Positions 8,108-17,378 of a DNA stretch of 64,000 nucleotides are shown here, one piece after another. Numbering within the stretch: position 1 is the first letter of the stretch; every line of letters begins with the position of its first letter. A program made the position numbers and the translations under genes. The notes below the pieces were generated by a model that was not told the origin of the DNA, made no database searches, and worked only from the letters and a program-made list of their open reading frames with translations. The stretch is from contig CAJWML010000001.1 in the NCBI GenBank assembly GCA_913043285.1, positions 434,001-498,000 of the forward strand, given 5' to 3'. This DNA is from CAKZNE01 sp002695025. Its GTDB lineage: Bacteria; Bacteroidota; Bacteroidia; Flavobacteriales; Schleiferiaceae.

Positions 8108-9808
8108 ATGCGGATACTCTATTGCCTTTGTTTAATGTGCATGGCCTTTACCCTGCCTGCTGTTACCCCCTGGAAAAACCTGGGAAAGGTTTCAGGTCCC
8201 GAAGTTTCAAGGCTCCTCATTCCCTATTTTAATTCGCATATCCTTAATCAGGACTCTGTAACCGCCCTCAAAACCCTTGACTCATTACTGGCTTCAGCCC
8301 GCCATTCACCTAAGCCACATATGGAAGTTACTGCATTGAGCCTTAAGGGAGTCTACTATCAATCCCGGATGCCCCGGGGGTTTACGCGAGCCGAAATTTA
8401 CTTTCAGCAGGCCATGGAAACCGCTCACCAATACGGTTTGGAAGTTCCAGAGACCGTGGCCCGGCATAACCTCGGCTACGTACAATGCAGGGGAGGAAAT
8501 TATAATGAAGGCCTTAAGAACCTGTTGGCAGCTGAAAGTGATATGCAGCGCCTGGGTGCCGAAAACGTACCGGATTACGAAAGGCACCTTTACGACCGCG
8601 CCAAGATATATCTGGACTTTGGGTATTATGAAAAGGCGGAGCAGTACCTACGGCAATCGCTTAAACTTACTTCCTCCGAAAGTATGCGACAGCGTATTTA
8701 TAATGCCTTTGGCATTGTATATTCCGAATGGGGCAAGGAAGATAAAGCCGAAGAAAGCTTGCGGTCAATGTTACAGTCCGCCAAAAAAAATTCCGACACG
8801 GTAGCTATAGCAGCCGCCAGCACCAATCTCGGCATTGCCTACCTCAACCGTGGAAACGCCTCAGAAGCCCGTCCATTGCTTGAAGCTGGCTACGCACTGA
8901 TGGCCAAATGGGAGGGTTGGCACATCCAATTGGTGGCTTTACAGGCCCGTGCGCAGCTTGATATAAAGGAGAACTTCCTGGAAAAGGCCAGGCCTGACCT
9001 GCAAAAAGCCTCCGTATTGCTTAGAAAATACCAGATCCATGACCTGGATGCCTGGCACACCTATTACCAATTACGGTCCAACTGGCACAAAAAATCCGGT
9101 AATTTCCGGCAAGCTTCCCTTTACCAGGACTCCCTGGCTGATATTAAGGACAGCATCCTGCAAATCCGTAAGACCAGCCAGCTTGCCAATATTGAAACCC
9201 AACTCATGGCTGAGCGCTACGCTATGAATATAAAGCTCCTGCAACAAGGGGAAAAGTGGCAGCGCACCCTGCGGAATATTATCACTATCGGGGCCGCCCT
9301 GGTAATAGCTTTGCTCCTGGTATGGGGCTACCGCTTTCAAAAACAACAGAAGCGCAAACACCAGCACCTGGAAAAGGAAAAAAGAGAAGCGCTGGAACGT
9401 CTGGGTGACCTGCGGAAGCGGGTACAATCCAACAACCAGATCATCGAGGAACTTCGTAAAAAACAATCTTCGCGTAAGCCGGACCAGGAAAGCTTACCGG
9501 ACAGAAAGGTGGTGGAACAGCTGCATCAAACCATCATCTTAACGGAAAAGGACTGGCAGGAATTCAAACAGCTTTTTGAACGGGCCTATCCCCGCTTTCT
9601 TCAGGGTTTAGCCGTAAAACACCCTTCTCTTACCGAGGCGGAAATACGCTTGTTGGCCCTGATCAAACTCAATCTTTCGGTCAATGAGATGGCCGCTATG
9701 CTGGGCATACTCCCCCAATCCGTGCGAAAGACGCGACAACGCCTGATGAAAAAGCTGGGGCTCGAAGACCCTAAAGCGCTGCCGGCCTTTCTGAATGGTC
9801 TTCGATAA
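8108..9808 (+). CDS. membrane-anchored TPR protein with C-terminal HTH domain
   Basis: The 566-residue protein has an N-terminal signal sequence (residues 1-20), TPR repeats (~50-370; for example YEKAEQYLRQSLKL and KAEESLRSML), a transmembrane helix (~390-408), a basic coiled coil (~410-470) and a C-terminal HTH (~508-566) with HPSLTEAEIRLLALIKLNLS and NEMAAMLGILPQSVRKTRQR. The HTH is of the LuxR type. The layout matches the protein at 1491-3299, though sequence similarity is limited to the general plan. It lies 126 bases upstream of the SBBP/T9SS gene at 9935. I infer a membrane-bound regulator of nearby surface-protein genes. Confidence 0.8.
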   Translation: MRILYCLCLMCMAFTLPAVTPWKNLGKVSGPEVSRLLIPYFNSHILNQDSVTALKTLDSLLASARHSPKPHMEVTALSLKGVYYQSRMPRGFTRAEIYFQQAMETAHQYGLEVPETVARHNLGYVQCRGGNYNEGLKNLLAAESDMQRLGAENVPDYERHLYDRAKIYLDFGYYEKAEQYLRQSLKLTSSESMRQRIYNAFGIVYSEWGKEDKAEESLRSMLQSAKKNSDTVAIAAASTNLGIAYLNRGNASEARPLLEAGYALMAKWEGWHIQLVALQARAQLDIKENFLEKARPDLQKASVLLRKYQIHDLDAWHTYYQLRSNWHKKSGNFRQASLYQDSLADIKDSILQIRKTSQLANIETQLMAERYAMNIKLLQQGEKWQRTLRNIITIGAALVIALLLVWGYRFQKQQKRKHQHLEKEKREALERLGDLRKRVQSNNQIIEELRKKQSSRKPDQESLPDRKVVEQLHQTIILTEKDWQEFKQLFERAYPRFLQGLAVKHPSLTEAEIRLLALIKLNLSVNEMAAMLGILPQSVRKTRQRLMKKLGLEDPKALPAFLNGLR

Positions 9809-9934
9809 AGGCCTCTACAAGCGTTGGCCAAAGCTAAACCGGCTTCTTTGTCTCTTTTTTGTCGCCCCTTTTCCTGTCCAAAAGTTCCAAATCCCTGCTA
9901 TCATTGTTGGCATGTTTACTAAAACCCTAATCCT

Positions 9935-12022
9935 ATGAACAAAAAACAACTACCCCCTTTTCAGGTGGCTGCAAAACTTCTTGTTTTGTGTATCTGTAGC
10001 CTATTGACCCAATCCTCTTTTGCTCAATTATCTCTCAACTGGGGAACCGGCCTGGGAAACATCAATCAAGATTTTTCCAACTCCATGGTGGTGGACGCTA
10101 CCGGGAATATATACATCAGTGGATATATTTCAGATACCGTTGACTTTGACCCTTCTGTTAATCAGTTGCTCCTGGGCTCTGATATGGCACCCGATGCCTT
10201 TTTAGCTAAATATGATCCCTCAGGAAACCTGATATGGGCCAAGCACATTGAAGGTTCTACCATGCCTGTATTCAGTGAAGACATAGCCGTTGACAGCCAG
10301 GGTGATGTGTATCTTACCGGCTACTTTGGCGGCACCGTTGACTTTGACCCGGGAACGGCCACCAGTAACCTTACGGCTTCCGGACCCTTTGATGTATACC
10401 TGGTGAAGATTGATGCCAGCGGTAATTTCCAGTGGGCACATAACTTTGGAGGTCCCTCGGCCGACTTTGGCTATGGGCTTGCCACAGATGCTTCTGACCA
10501 TGTGATCATTACCGGCTACTACCTCGGTAGTGCGGATTTTGACCCTTCTGCCAACACCGCCACGCTTAACTCTGTGGGCAACAGCCCCGATGCCTACCTG
10601 GCGAAATATACATCCAGTGGAGCCCTGGTGTGGGCAAACAGCCTGGGAGGGTCTGTGCAGGACCAGGGAAATGCGATAGCCACCGATGACCAGGACAACA
10701 TCTATGTAACCGGTTTTTTTGGTTCTTCGGCAGATTTTGACCCCTCTGCCGGCACCGCTAATCTCACCTCTGCAGGGGCAGCGGATATTTTCCTGGCCAA
10801 ATATGCCCCAAACGGAAATTACGTATGGGCCATAGGCGCAGGAGGAACTGATGACGACAAGAGTCAAGATATAACTTTGGATGACAATGGTAATATTTAC
10901 ATCGCAGGATCCTTTAAGGCAACCGCCCAGTTTGATCCGGCAGGAAGCGCTTCCGCACTGGTATCGTCCGGTGACAAGGACCTCTTTTTGGCCAAATATC
11001 GCTCAGGGGGAAGTCTGGCCTGGGCGCTGTCCGCAGGATCTTCTACAACAGATATAGCCAATGCCGTAGCTATTGATTCGGTAGGCAACGTTCTGCTTAG
11101 TGGGTCTTTTGCCGGTGCCGTGGGTTTTGACCCTTCCAACCTCAGCAATACCCTTGCCTCACTGGGTTCTTCCGATATTTTTATGGCCTGCTATGATTCG
11201 CTGGGCTACTACTCCTGGGCCTACAGCATTGGAGGTACAGGAGAGGACGAAAGCTATGGTATAACTTCCAAAGGTTCTACCTTATACCTTGCAGGCTCGT
11301 ACGAAAGTACTATGGATATAGACCCTTCTTCACTTACCAGCACCATTAGCTCTGCCGGTAACAAGGATATTTTTATGGCGAGTTATACCATTTCCTGCCT
11401 ATCGGTATCAACAACTAACTTAAAAGATACGATCTGTAAAGGCGACAGCTACGTACTGGGTAGCCAAACGCTGCGCCAGGCCGGTAGTTATACCGAAGTC
11501 TTTAATGCATCCAACGGTTGTGACTCCATTGTAAACCTTGAGCTTGCTATAGACTCCGTTCCGGTTTCAGTAAGTCGCAACGCAACCGTGCTTAGCGCGG
11601 TACCAGGCGTATCCGGCACCCCCTCCTATCAATGGATAGATTGTGACACTCAAACGGAGATCAACGGGGAAACCAACGTGGACTACACCATTACTGCCAA
11701 CGGTAATTATGCCGTAGTGGCTACCCTGAACGGCTGTTCGGATACATCCGCATGCTATTCCGTATTTGACTTTAGTATGGGTGAGATGCAGGCCAATAAA
11801 TTGATCCGCATGTTCCCCAATCCTACTTCCGGAGAGTCTACAGTTGAAGCTATGGAACCGCTTACCCTGAACATCTTTAACACCCGTGGGCAAAAGGTAT
11901 ACAGTGTTGCCCTGGGAGCCGGAAAGTCCGTTCTCAGTCTGGAGCACCTCAGTGCCGGGATTTACTATGTCCACTTTTCTGAGAAAGAACTCCCTCTTAA
12001 ACTTCTGGTGACCAGACCTTAG
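9935..12022 (+). CDS. SBBP beta-propeller T9SS-sorted secreted protein
   Basis: The 695-residue protein has a signal peptide (residues 1-30, ending SSFAQ). Seven SBBP-type repeats (~40-485) each carry a variant of the DFDPS motif followed by FLAKY...G...WA, consistent with a seven-bladed propeller. An Ig-like segment with cysteine pairs follows (~495-610; DTICKGDSY, GCDSIVNL), then a C-terminal T9SS domain starting RMFPNPTSGESTV. The protein is exported across the outer membrane and probably anchored at or released from the surface. SBBP propellers are presumed binding modules; no catalytic site is visible. The gene has its own terminator. Confidence 0.85.
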   Translation: MNKKQLPPFQVAAKLLVLCICSLLTQSSFAQLSLNWGTGLGNINQDFSNSMVVDATGNIYISGYISDTVDFDPSVNQLLLGSDMAPDAFLAKYDPSGNLIWAKHIEGSTMPVFSEDIAVDSQGDVYLTGYFGGTVDFDPGTATSNLTASGPFDVYLVKIDASGNFQWAHNFGGPSADFGYGLATDASDHVIITGYYLGSADFDPSANTATLNSVGNSPDAYLAKYTSSGALVWANSLGGSVQDQGNAIATDDQDNIYVTGFFGSSADFDPSAGTANLTSAGAADIFLAKYAPNGNYVWAIGAGGTDDDKSQDITLDDNGNIYIAGSFKATAQFDPAGSASALVSSGDKDLFLAKYRSGGSLAWALSAGSSTTDIANAVAIDSVGNVLLSGSFAGAVGFDPSNLSNTLASLGSSDIFMACYDSLGYYSWAYSIGGTGEDESYGITSKGSTLYLAGSYESTMDIDPSSLTSTISSAGNKDIFMASYTISCLSVSTTNLKDTICKGDSYVLGSQTLRQAGSYTEVFNASNGCDSIVNLELAIDSVPVSVSRNATVLSAVPGVSGTPSYQWIDCDTQTEINGETNVDYTITANGNYAVVATLNGCSDTSACYSVFDFSMGEMQANKLIRMFPNPTSGESTVEAMEPLTLNIFNTRGQKVYSVALGAGKSVLSLEHLSAGIYYVHFSEKELPLKLLVTRP

Positions 12023-12062
12023 TTTCCAAATAGGTTAAGTAAATAGGCTATACGTCAACCAG

Positions 12063-12104
12063 AGATCCCATTGCCTTCCCGGTACATGGGATCTTTCCTT
12101 TTTC
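12063..12104 (+). terminator. Rho-independent terminator
   Basis: AGATCCCAT and ATGGGATCT form a perfect nine-pair stem around a 14-base loop and are followed by TTCCTTTTTC. Confidence 0.7.
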
Positions 12105-12266
12105 TTCCCCTGTTATTCTTTTACCTGCCCGTGTTTTGTTCTCTAAACTTTTGTGCAATTCCACCCCTTGGTCAGGGCCTTTACCTTTCCGTACATTCTC
12201 CATCTTCAGGAAGGCCGCATCCCCTGATTATTGCTAAATTCGCAGCTCTTTAAAAATGAGCTATTC

Positions 12267-15200
12267 ATGTCTAAGCTATATCCGGAATTCAAGCACCTGA
12301 ACACTTCCGCAATAAGCCGGGAGATACTGCAGTATTGGAAGGAAAACGGAACTTTTGAAGAGAGCATTTCCTCCCGTGAGGGAAAGCCCACGTATACTTT
12401 TTACGAAGGGCCTCCTTCCGCTAACGGAATGCCAGGGATCCACCACGTAATGGCGCGCGCCATCAAGGATATCTTTTGCCGCTTTAAAACCCTGGATGGT
12501 TACCAGGTAAAACGCAAGGCTGGTTGGGATACCCACGGACTTCCCGTGGAGCTGGGTGTGGAAAAGGAAATGGGCATCACCAAAGAAGACATTGGAACTA
12601 AAATTTCGGTGGAAGAATACAACGAGGCCTGCAAAAAGGCCGTGATGCGCTACACCGGCAAATGGAATGAGCTGACCGAGATAATGGGCTACTGGGTGGA
12701 TATGGGCGACCCCTACGTTACCTACAAACCCAAATACATGGAAAGTGTATGGTGGCTGCTGAAACAGCTGTGGGAGAAAGACCTGATCTATAAAGGCTAC
12801 ACCATTCAGCCGTACTCCCCCAAGGCTGGTACCGGGCTGAGCTCCCACGAGATCAACATGCCGGGCGCCTACCGCGATGTCACCGACACCACCATAATTG
12901 CGCAATTCCCCGTGCTTCGCGATGAACGTTTTGAAAAGACCTTTGGCGAAGCCGCACAAACAACCGATAAGGTATATTTCCTGGCCTGGACCACCACGCC
13001 CTGGACCTTGCCTTCCAACACAGCACTTACCGTAGGCAAGAGCATTGTGTACGTAATGGTGGAAACCTTTAACCAGTACACCCACGAACCCCAGAAGGTG
13101 GTGCTTGCCAAAAACCTGCTCGGAAAATACTTCAAGGAAGATCAAAAAGACCAGCCCCTGGGCGATTACGATGGCCAGGGTAAGAACATTCCCTGGACCA
13201 TTGTTTGGGAAGGCCTCGGCTCTGACCTGCTGGAAATGCGTTATGAGCAATTGCTGCCTTATACACTTCCCTATGAAAACCCTGAAAACGCCTTCCGCGT
13301 GATCAGCGGTGATTTTGTGACCACTGAAGACGGTACGGGCATCGTGCATACCGCCCCCACTTTTGGGGCCGATGATGCTAAAGTAGCCCGGGAAGCAATG
13401 CCGCCCGTGCCACCCATGCTGGTGCTGGATGACAATGACAACCCTGTGCCGCTGGTAGACCTGCAGGGCCGTTTCAGGAAGCAGATGGGCGAACATGCCG
13501 GCAAGTATGTCAAGAACGAATATTACAACGATGGTGAAGCCCCCGAGAAATCCGTGGACGTGGAAATTGCCATCCGCCTCAAAGAAGAGAACAAGGCCTT
13601 CAAAGTAGAAAAATACGTACACAGTTACCCACACTGCTGGCGTACCGATAAGCCGGTATTGTATTATCCGCTGGACAGTTGGTTTATTCGCGTAACTGCT
13701 AAAAAAGAACGCCTGGTTGAACTCAATAAAACCATCAACTGGAAACCCAGATCAACCGGTGAGGGCCGCTTTGGAAACTGGTTGGAAAACGCCAATGACT
13801 GGAATCTAAGCCGTTCACGTTACTGGGGTATTCCATTGCCCATCTGGAGCACAGAAGACGGTACCGAGCGCAAGATATTCGGTAGCGTGGAAGAATTGAA
13901 AGCCGCCTGCGATGAAGCGGTGAAAGCCGGTTTGATGGATTCCCATCCCTTTGAGGAATTTGAAGCCGGTAACCTGTCCGATGAGAATTACGATACCGTT
14001 GACCTTCACCGCCACGTGGTGGATAAGATCGTATTGAGATCTTCTGCAGGGTTGCCTATGAAGCGCGAAGCTGACCTGATAGATGTGTGGTTTGACAGTG
14101 GTTCCATGCCGTATGCACAGTGGCATTATCCTTTTGAAAACAAGGAGACCTTCAACGACCTGTACCCGGCCGATTTTATTGCGGAAGGTGTGGATCAGAC
14201 CCGCGGATGGTTCTACACCCTGCACGCCATCGCTACCCTGGTTTTTGACTCGGTGGCGTATAAAAATGTGGTGAGCAACGGGCTGGTGCTCGACAAGAAC
14301 GGACAGAAAATGTCCAAACGCCTGGGCAATGCCGTAGACCCCTTTGAAACCATTGAAAAATACGGGGCAGATCCTGTACGCTGGTACATGATCACCAACG
14401 CTCAACCCTGGGATAACCTTAAGTTTGACCTGGAAGGTATTGCGGAAGTGCAGCGCAAGTTCTTTGGCACCCTGTACAATACCTATTCCTTCTACGCCCT
14501 GTACGCCAATATTGATGAATTCAAGTGGGATTCGGCCAACCTTACAGAGGTAAAGGATCGCCCTGAACTGGACCGTTGGATACTGTCCAGGCTGCAGGTA
14601 TTGAAGCAAACCGTACGCAACAGTTTCAATGATTACGAGCCCACCCGTGCGGGCCGTGCCATTTCCGAGTTTGTAGATGAAGAACTCAGCAACTGGTACG
14701 TGCGCCTGTGCCGCAGGCGTTTCTGGAAAGGAGAAATGAGTACCGACAAGCGTATGGCTTATGAAACGCTGTACGAGTGTTTATACACTATCAGTCAGTT
14801 AATGAGCCCCATTGCTCCCTTCTTTGCCGATTGGTTGTACCAGAACCTCACGGAGCATTTGCCCGAAGGCAATAAGGAAAAATCAGTACACCTAAGCTAT
14901 CTCGCAGAAGCAAAAACCGCTTTGATCGATGAGCACCTCAATGACCGTATGGAAATGGCACAGCAACTAAGTTCCATGGTGTTCTCCCTGCGGAAAAAGG
15001 AAAATATCAAGGTGCGCCAGCCTTTACACAAAATGATGGTGCCCGCCCTGAAACCCGAGACTGTAGAGCTCATCGAAAGCATACAGGGTATTGTGCTTTC
15101 TGAAGTGAATGTGAAAGAGCTGGAGATACTTACCGATGTATCAGGCGTACTTGTGAAAAAGGCCAAACCCGACTTTAAAAAGCTGGGGCCACGCTACGGC

Positions 15201-15674
15201 AAGCTGATGAAACAAATAGCGGGTGCAGTAGCTCAGTTTGACCAGGAGGATATAGCCCGTTATGAATCGCAAGGCGTGTATAGCCTGGAGCTCAACGGGG
15301 AAAAAGTAGAACTGGAAGGTGGTGACCTGGAAATAAGCACGGAGGACATTCCGGGGTGGCTGGTAATGACCGAAAATGGCGTTACGGTAGCTTTGGATAT
15401 CACAATTTCGGAAGAATTGCGTTATGAAGGCATTGCCCGCGAACTGGTGAACCGCATCCAGAACCTCCGCAAGGATTCTGGTCTGGAGGTGACAGACCGT
15501 ATCGAGGTGCAGGTACAAAAAAGTGGTATATTGGAAGATGCAATTATTCAGAATAAAAATTACATCACCAGTGAAACATTAGCCGAGAAGCTGGAGTTAG
15601 TAAGCGATCTCCGCGATGGAACGGAGGTGGAATTTGATGATGTGAAAACCCAAATTGCCTTGACCAAAATCTAA
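12267..15674 (+). CDS. ileS: isoleucyl-tRNA synthetase with swapped signature motif (GIHH)
   Basis: This 1135-residue class I synthetase attaches isoleucine to tRNA-Ile in the cytoplasm. The ATG at 12267 (MSKLYPEFKHLN) is preferred to an in-frame TTG at 12231. The length and lack of C-terminal zinc-finger cysteines fit the longer IleRS2/eukaryote-like type. KMSKR is at residues 681-685. The class signature, normally HIGH, reads G57-I58-H59-H60 in the context PSANGMPGIHHVMAR (bases 12435-12446), so positions one and three are swapped. A swapped GXHH motif has been reported in some IleRS2 enzymes and linked there to extreme mupirocin resistance. An editing (CP1) domain and anticodon-binding domain follow in the usual order. 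DksA-like and lspA genes lie downstream. Confidence 0.97.
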   Translation: MSKLYPEFKHLNTSAISREILQYWKENGTFEESISSREGKPTYTFYEGPPSANGMPGIHHVMARAIKDIFCRFKTLDGYQVKRKAGWDTHGLPVELGVEKEMGITKEDIGTKISVEEYNEACKKAVMRYTGKWNELTEIMGYWVDMGDPYVTYKPKYMESVWWLLKQLWEKDLIYKGYTIQPYSPKAGTGLSSHEINMPGAYRDVTDTTIIAQFPVLRDERFEKTFGEAAQTTDKVYFLAWTTTPWTLPSNTALTVGKSIVYVMVETFNQYTHEPQKVVLAKNLLGKYFKEDQKDQPLGDYDGQGKNIPWTIVWEGLGSDLLEMRYEQLLPYTLPYENPENAFRVISGDFVTTEDGTGIVHTAPTFGADDAKVAREAMPPVPPMLVLDDNDNPVPLVDLQGRFRKQMGEHAGKYVKNEYYNDGEAPEKSVDVEIAIRLKEENKAFKVEKYVHSYPHCWRTDKPVLYYPLDSWFIRVTAKKERLVELNKTINWKPRSTGEGRFGNWLENANDWNLSRSRYWGIPLPIWSTEDGTERKIFGSVEELKAACDEAVKAGLMDSHPFEEFEAGNLSDENYDTVDLHRHVVDKIVLRSSAGLPMKREADLIDVWFDSGSMPYAQWHYPFENKETFNDLYPADFIAEGVDQTRGWFYTLHAIATLVFDSVAYKNVVSNGLVLDKNGQKMSKRLGNAVDPFETIEKYGADPVRWYMITNAQPWDNLKFDLEGIAEVQRKFFGTLYNTYSFYALYANIDEFKWDSANLTEVKDRPELDRWILSRLQVLKQTVRNSFNDYEPTRAGRAISEFVDEELSNWYVRLCRRRFWKGEMSTDKRMAYETLYECLYTISQLMSPIAPFFADWLYQNLTEHLPEGNKEKSVHLSYLAEAKTALIDEHLNDRMEMAQQLSSMVFSLRKKENIKVRQPLHKMMVPALKPETVELIESIQGIVLSEVNVKELEILTDVSGVLVKKAKPDFKKLGPRYGKLMKQIAGAVAQFDQEDIARYESQGVYSLELNGEKVELEGGDLEISTEDIPGWLVMTENGVTVALDITISEELRYEGIARELVNRIQNLRKDSGLEVTDRIEVQVQKSGILEDAIIQNKNYITSETLAEKLELVSDLRDGTEVEFDDVKTQIALTKI

Positions 15675-15750
15675 CTTATATTAATTTATATATTTGGGCG
15701 CTTTTTTATGAAAGTGCTCAATATAAGCTCATTATAAAAGACTAAATGCT

Positions 15751-16131
15751 ATGGCTGAAGAAGAAAAAGTAAGATACTCCGATAAGGAGTTGGCCGAATT
15801 TAAAGCAATCATTGAAGAGAAAAAAGTTAAAGCGGAACACGACCTGGCCCTGCTGAAGGAAACCTTCGCCAACGACAGGGATAACGGTACCGATGACACG
15901 TCTCCTACCTTCAAGGCTTTTGAAGAGGGAAGTGATGTGATGAGTAAAGAAGCGAACAGCCAGCTGGCCGTTCGTCAGGAAAAGTTCATCCGCGACCTCA
16001 AAAATGCGCTTATCCGCATCGAGAATAAGACCTACGGTATTTGCCGCGTAACCGGCAAGCTCATCGACAAAGAACGTCTCAAACTGGTTCCTCACGCCAC
16101 CTTGAGCATTGAAGCTAAGAACCGCCAATAA
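15751..16131 (+). CDS. DksA/TraR-family protein lacking most zinc-finger cysteines
   Basis: The 126-residue protein has an N-terminal coiled coil (~10-90) and a short C-terminal finger region YGICRVTGKLI ... PHATLSIEAK that aligns with the DksA zinc finger. DksA-family proteins bind the RNA polymerase secondary channel and modulate initiation, often with ppGpp. Only C98 of the four expected cysteines remains; the others are T101, S119 and A122, so zinc binding as in E. coli DksA is impossible. It lies between ileS and lspA, an arrangement common in Bacteroidota, with 76 bases to ileS and 7 to lspA. A structural fold without metal is likely. Confidence 0.85.
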   Translation: MAEEEKVRYSDKELAEFKAIIEEKKVKAEHDLALLKETFANDRDNGTDDTSPTFKAFEEGSDVMSKEANSQLAVRQEKFIRDLKNALIRIENKTYGICRVTGKLIDKERLKLVPHATLSIEAKNRQ

Positions 16132-16138
16132 ATAAGGT

Positions 16139-16759
16139 TTGAAAAGAGCCTCCCTTATTATCCTGGCTGTCCTGCTGGCAGACCAGATCCTTAAGATTTG
16201 GATCAAAACCCACATGTTTATAGGCCAGGAGTACGAGATTGCCGACTGGTTTATTATTCACTTTACCGAAAACCCGGGCATGGCCTTTGGGCTTGAGTTT
16301 GGTGGTAACTGGGGTAAACTGGCGCTCAGCGTATTCCGTATTATCACGGTAGGTGTTATTTTCATTTGGCTAAAGCGTTTAGCGGAACAAAATGCCAAAC
16401 CTATAGCCATTGTTTCCGTATCGCTCATCTTTGCCGGGGCTCTTGGCAATATCCTGGACTCCGCTTTTTACGGACTGCTATTCAGTGAAAGCAACAGCCA
16501 GGTAGCCACTTTCCTTCCTCCTGAAGGAGGCTATGCCGGCTTCCTGCACGGCCACGTGGTGGATATGTTCTATTTCCCCCTTTTCAGAGGATACCTTCCG
16601 GAGTGGTTACCTTTTTGGGGCGGTGACTATTTCATCTTCTTCCGACCTATATTTAACCTTGCTGACGCCTCCATTTCGGTGGGTGTAGGGTTGTTACTGC
16701 TTTTCCAGAAAACCGTTTTTGCCGCTGATAAAAAAGAGCCTCAGGAAGCCACTTCCTAA
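16139..16759 (+). CDS. lspA: lipoprotein signal peptidase (signal peptidase II)
   Basis: This 206-residue inner-membrane aspartyl peptidase cleaves prolipoprotein signal peptides after diacylglyceryl transfer. The catalytic aspartates are D107 in GNILDSAFYG and D176 in FNLADASIS. There are four hydrophobic helices. It is longer than the ~165-residue E. coli enzyme because of an insertion between the two motifs (~115-165). The start must be the TTG at 16139: the upstream frame closes two codons earlier with TAA, and the first in-frame ATG would delete most of the first helix. It starts 7 bases after the DksA-like gene, so the two are probably cotranscribed. Confidence 0.95.
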   Translation: MKRASLIILAVLLADQILKIWIKTHMFIGQEYEIADWFIIHFTENPGMAFGLEFGGNWGKLALSVFRIITVGVIFIWLKRLAEQNAKPIAIVSVSLIFAGALGNILDSAFYGLLFSESNSQVATFLPPEGGYAGFLHGHVVDMFYFPLFRGYLPEWLPFWGGDYFIFFRPIFNLADASISVGVGLLLLFQKTVFAADKKEPQEATS

Positions 16760-16795
16760 GCGGCACGTACTGATTGGTTTGGTGACATAAATAAA

Positions 16796-16817
16796 AAACC
16801 CGGCCAGAGCCGGGTTT
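16796..16817. terminator. bidirectional terminator between convergent genes
   Basis: AAACCCGGC and GCCGGGTTT form a perfect nine-pair stem with loop CAGA. A-rich sequence precedes it and T residues follow, so it can end lspA on the plus strand and the small secreted gene on the minus strand. Confidence 0.75.
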
Positions 16818-16838
16818 CAGGTTACATGATATCTTGAC

Positions 16839-17210
16839 CTAGTTTATGACAAGGTTATAGGCTCCATTCCACGTCAAATTATAGTTGTTTCCATTACATG
16901 AATAAGACACGGTAATAGGAAAGCTGGAACAACTGGGTACCGGTACGGCAATCTTAGCGTAGCCTGAGCAACCGCTACTTGGTTTAGCATAAACCTCGGT
17001 AAGTAAAGCGCCACAAGCCGCAGGACTGTTTGCGGTGCTTCCGGCCCCTACATAAAAGCCTGTTTCACAATCTATGTTACAACCCGTATCATAGTAGATC
17101 GGAAAAACAACCCAGGTCACCCCCGTATTATTCGTGGCGGTCATGGTTTGCGCAGAGGCGAGCTGAGTAGAGGCCAGGATAAGGCCAAAAGCAATCAATA
17201 GAGTTTTCAT
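16839..17210 (-). CDS. small secreted cysteine-rich protein of unknown function
   Basis: The 123-residue protein has a signal peptide (residues 1-21, MKTLLIAFGLILAS... ending LASAQ). The mature ~102 residues contain six cysteines (DTGCNIDCETG, AACG, SGCSG, PSCSS, YSCNG), suggesting three disulfides, with many Ser, Gly, Asn and Thr residues and predicted beta strands. There is no C-terminal T9SS domain and no lipobox, so it should be periplasmic or exported by another route. The gene stands alone between two convergent or divergent neighbours. I do not recognise the family. Confidence 0.7.
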   Translation of the reverse strand: MKTLLIAFGLILASTQLASAQTMTATNNTGVTWVVFPIYYDTGCNIDCETGFYVGAGSTANSPAACGALLTEVYAKPSSGCSGYAKIAVPVPSCSSFPITVSYSCNGNNYNLTWNGAYNLVIN

Positions 17211-17343
17211 GATAAATTGATTTAAATTAATACTTGCATTAAAGTACGAATAGAGCCTGGGATATTTTTGGCTTTTCCACTCTTCTTTTTAGTGCTTGCC
17301 CGTACTTATTTCACCGACACTTAAAGTCATTTAAGCTTGAAAA

Positions 17344-17375
17344 TTTGTTATACCTATTATTTATAGGTATGTTTG
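17344..17375 (+). promoter_or_regulatory. promoter with embedded PadR-type operator
   Basis: TTTG at 17344-17347 and TATGTTTG at 17368-17375 match the -33 and -7 Bacteroidota elements with a 20-base spacer. Between them is a perfect inverted repeat, ATACCTAT (17350-17357) and ATAGGTAT (17363-17370), with a 5-base spacer, whose right arm overlaps the -7 box. This is well placed for autorepression by the PadR protein encoded downstream. The expected transcription start is around 17379, the A of the ATG. Confidence 0.7.
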
Positions 17376-17378
17376 TTT

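Noticed and set aside
12071..12253. 60-codon open frame between the SBBP gene and ileS
   Set aside because: It begins inside a terminator hairpin and overlaps the ileS leader; composition is non-coding.
12276..13634. 452-codon open frame antisense to ileS
   Set aside because: It lies entirely opposite the strongly conserved ileS coding region; its composition reflects the codon pattern of the sense gene.
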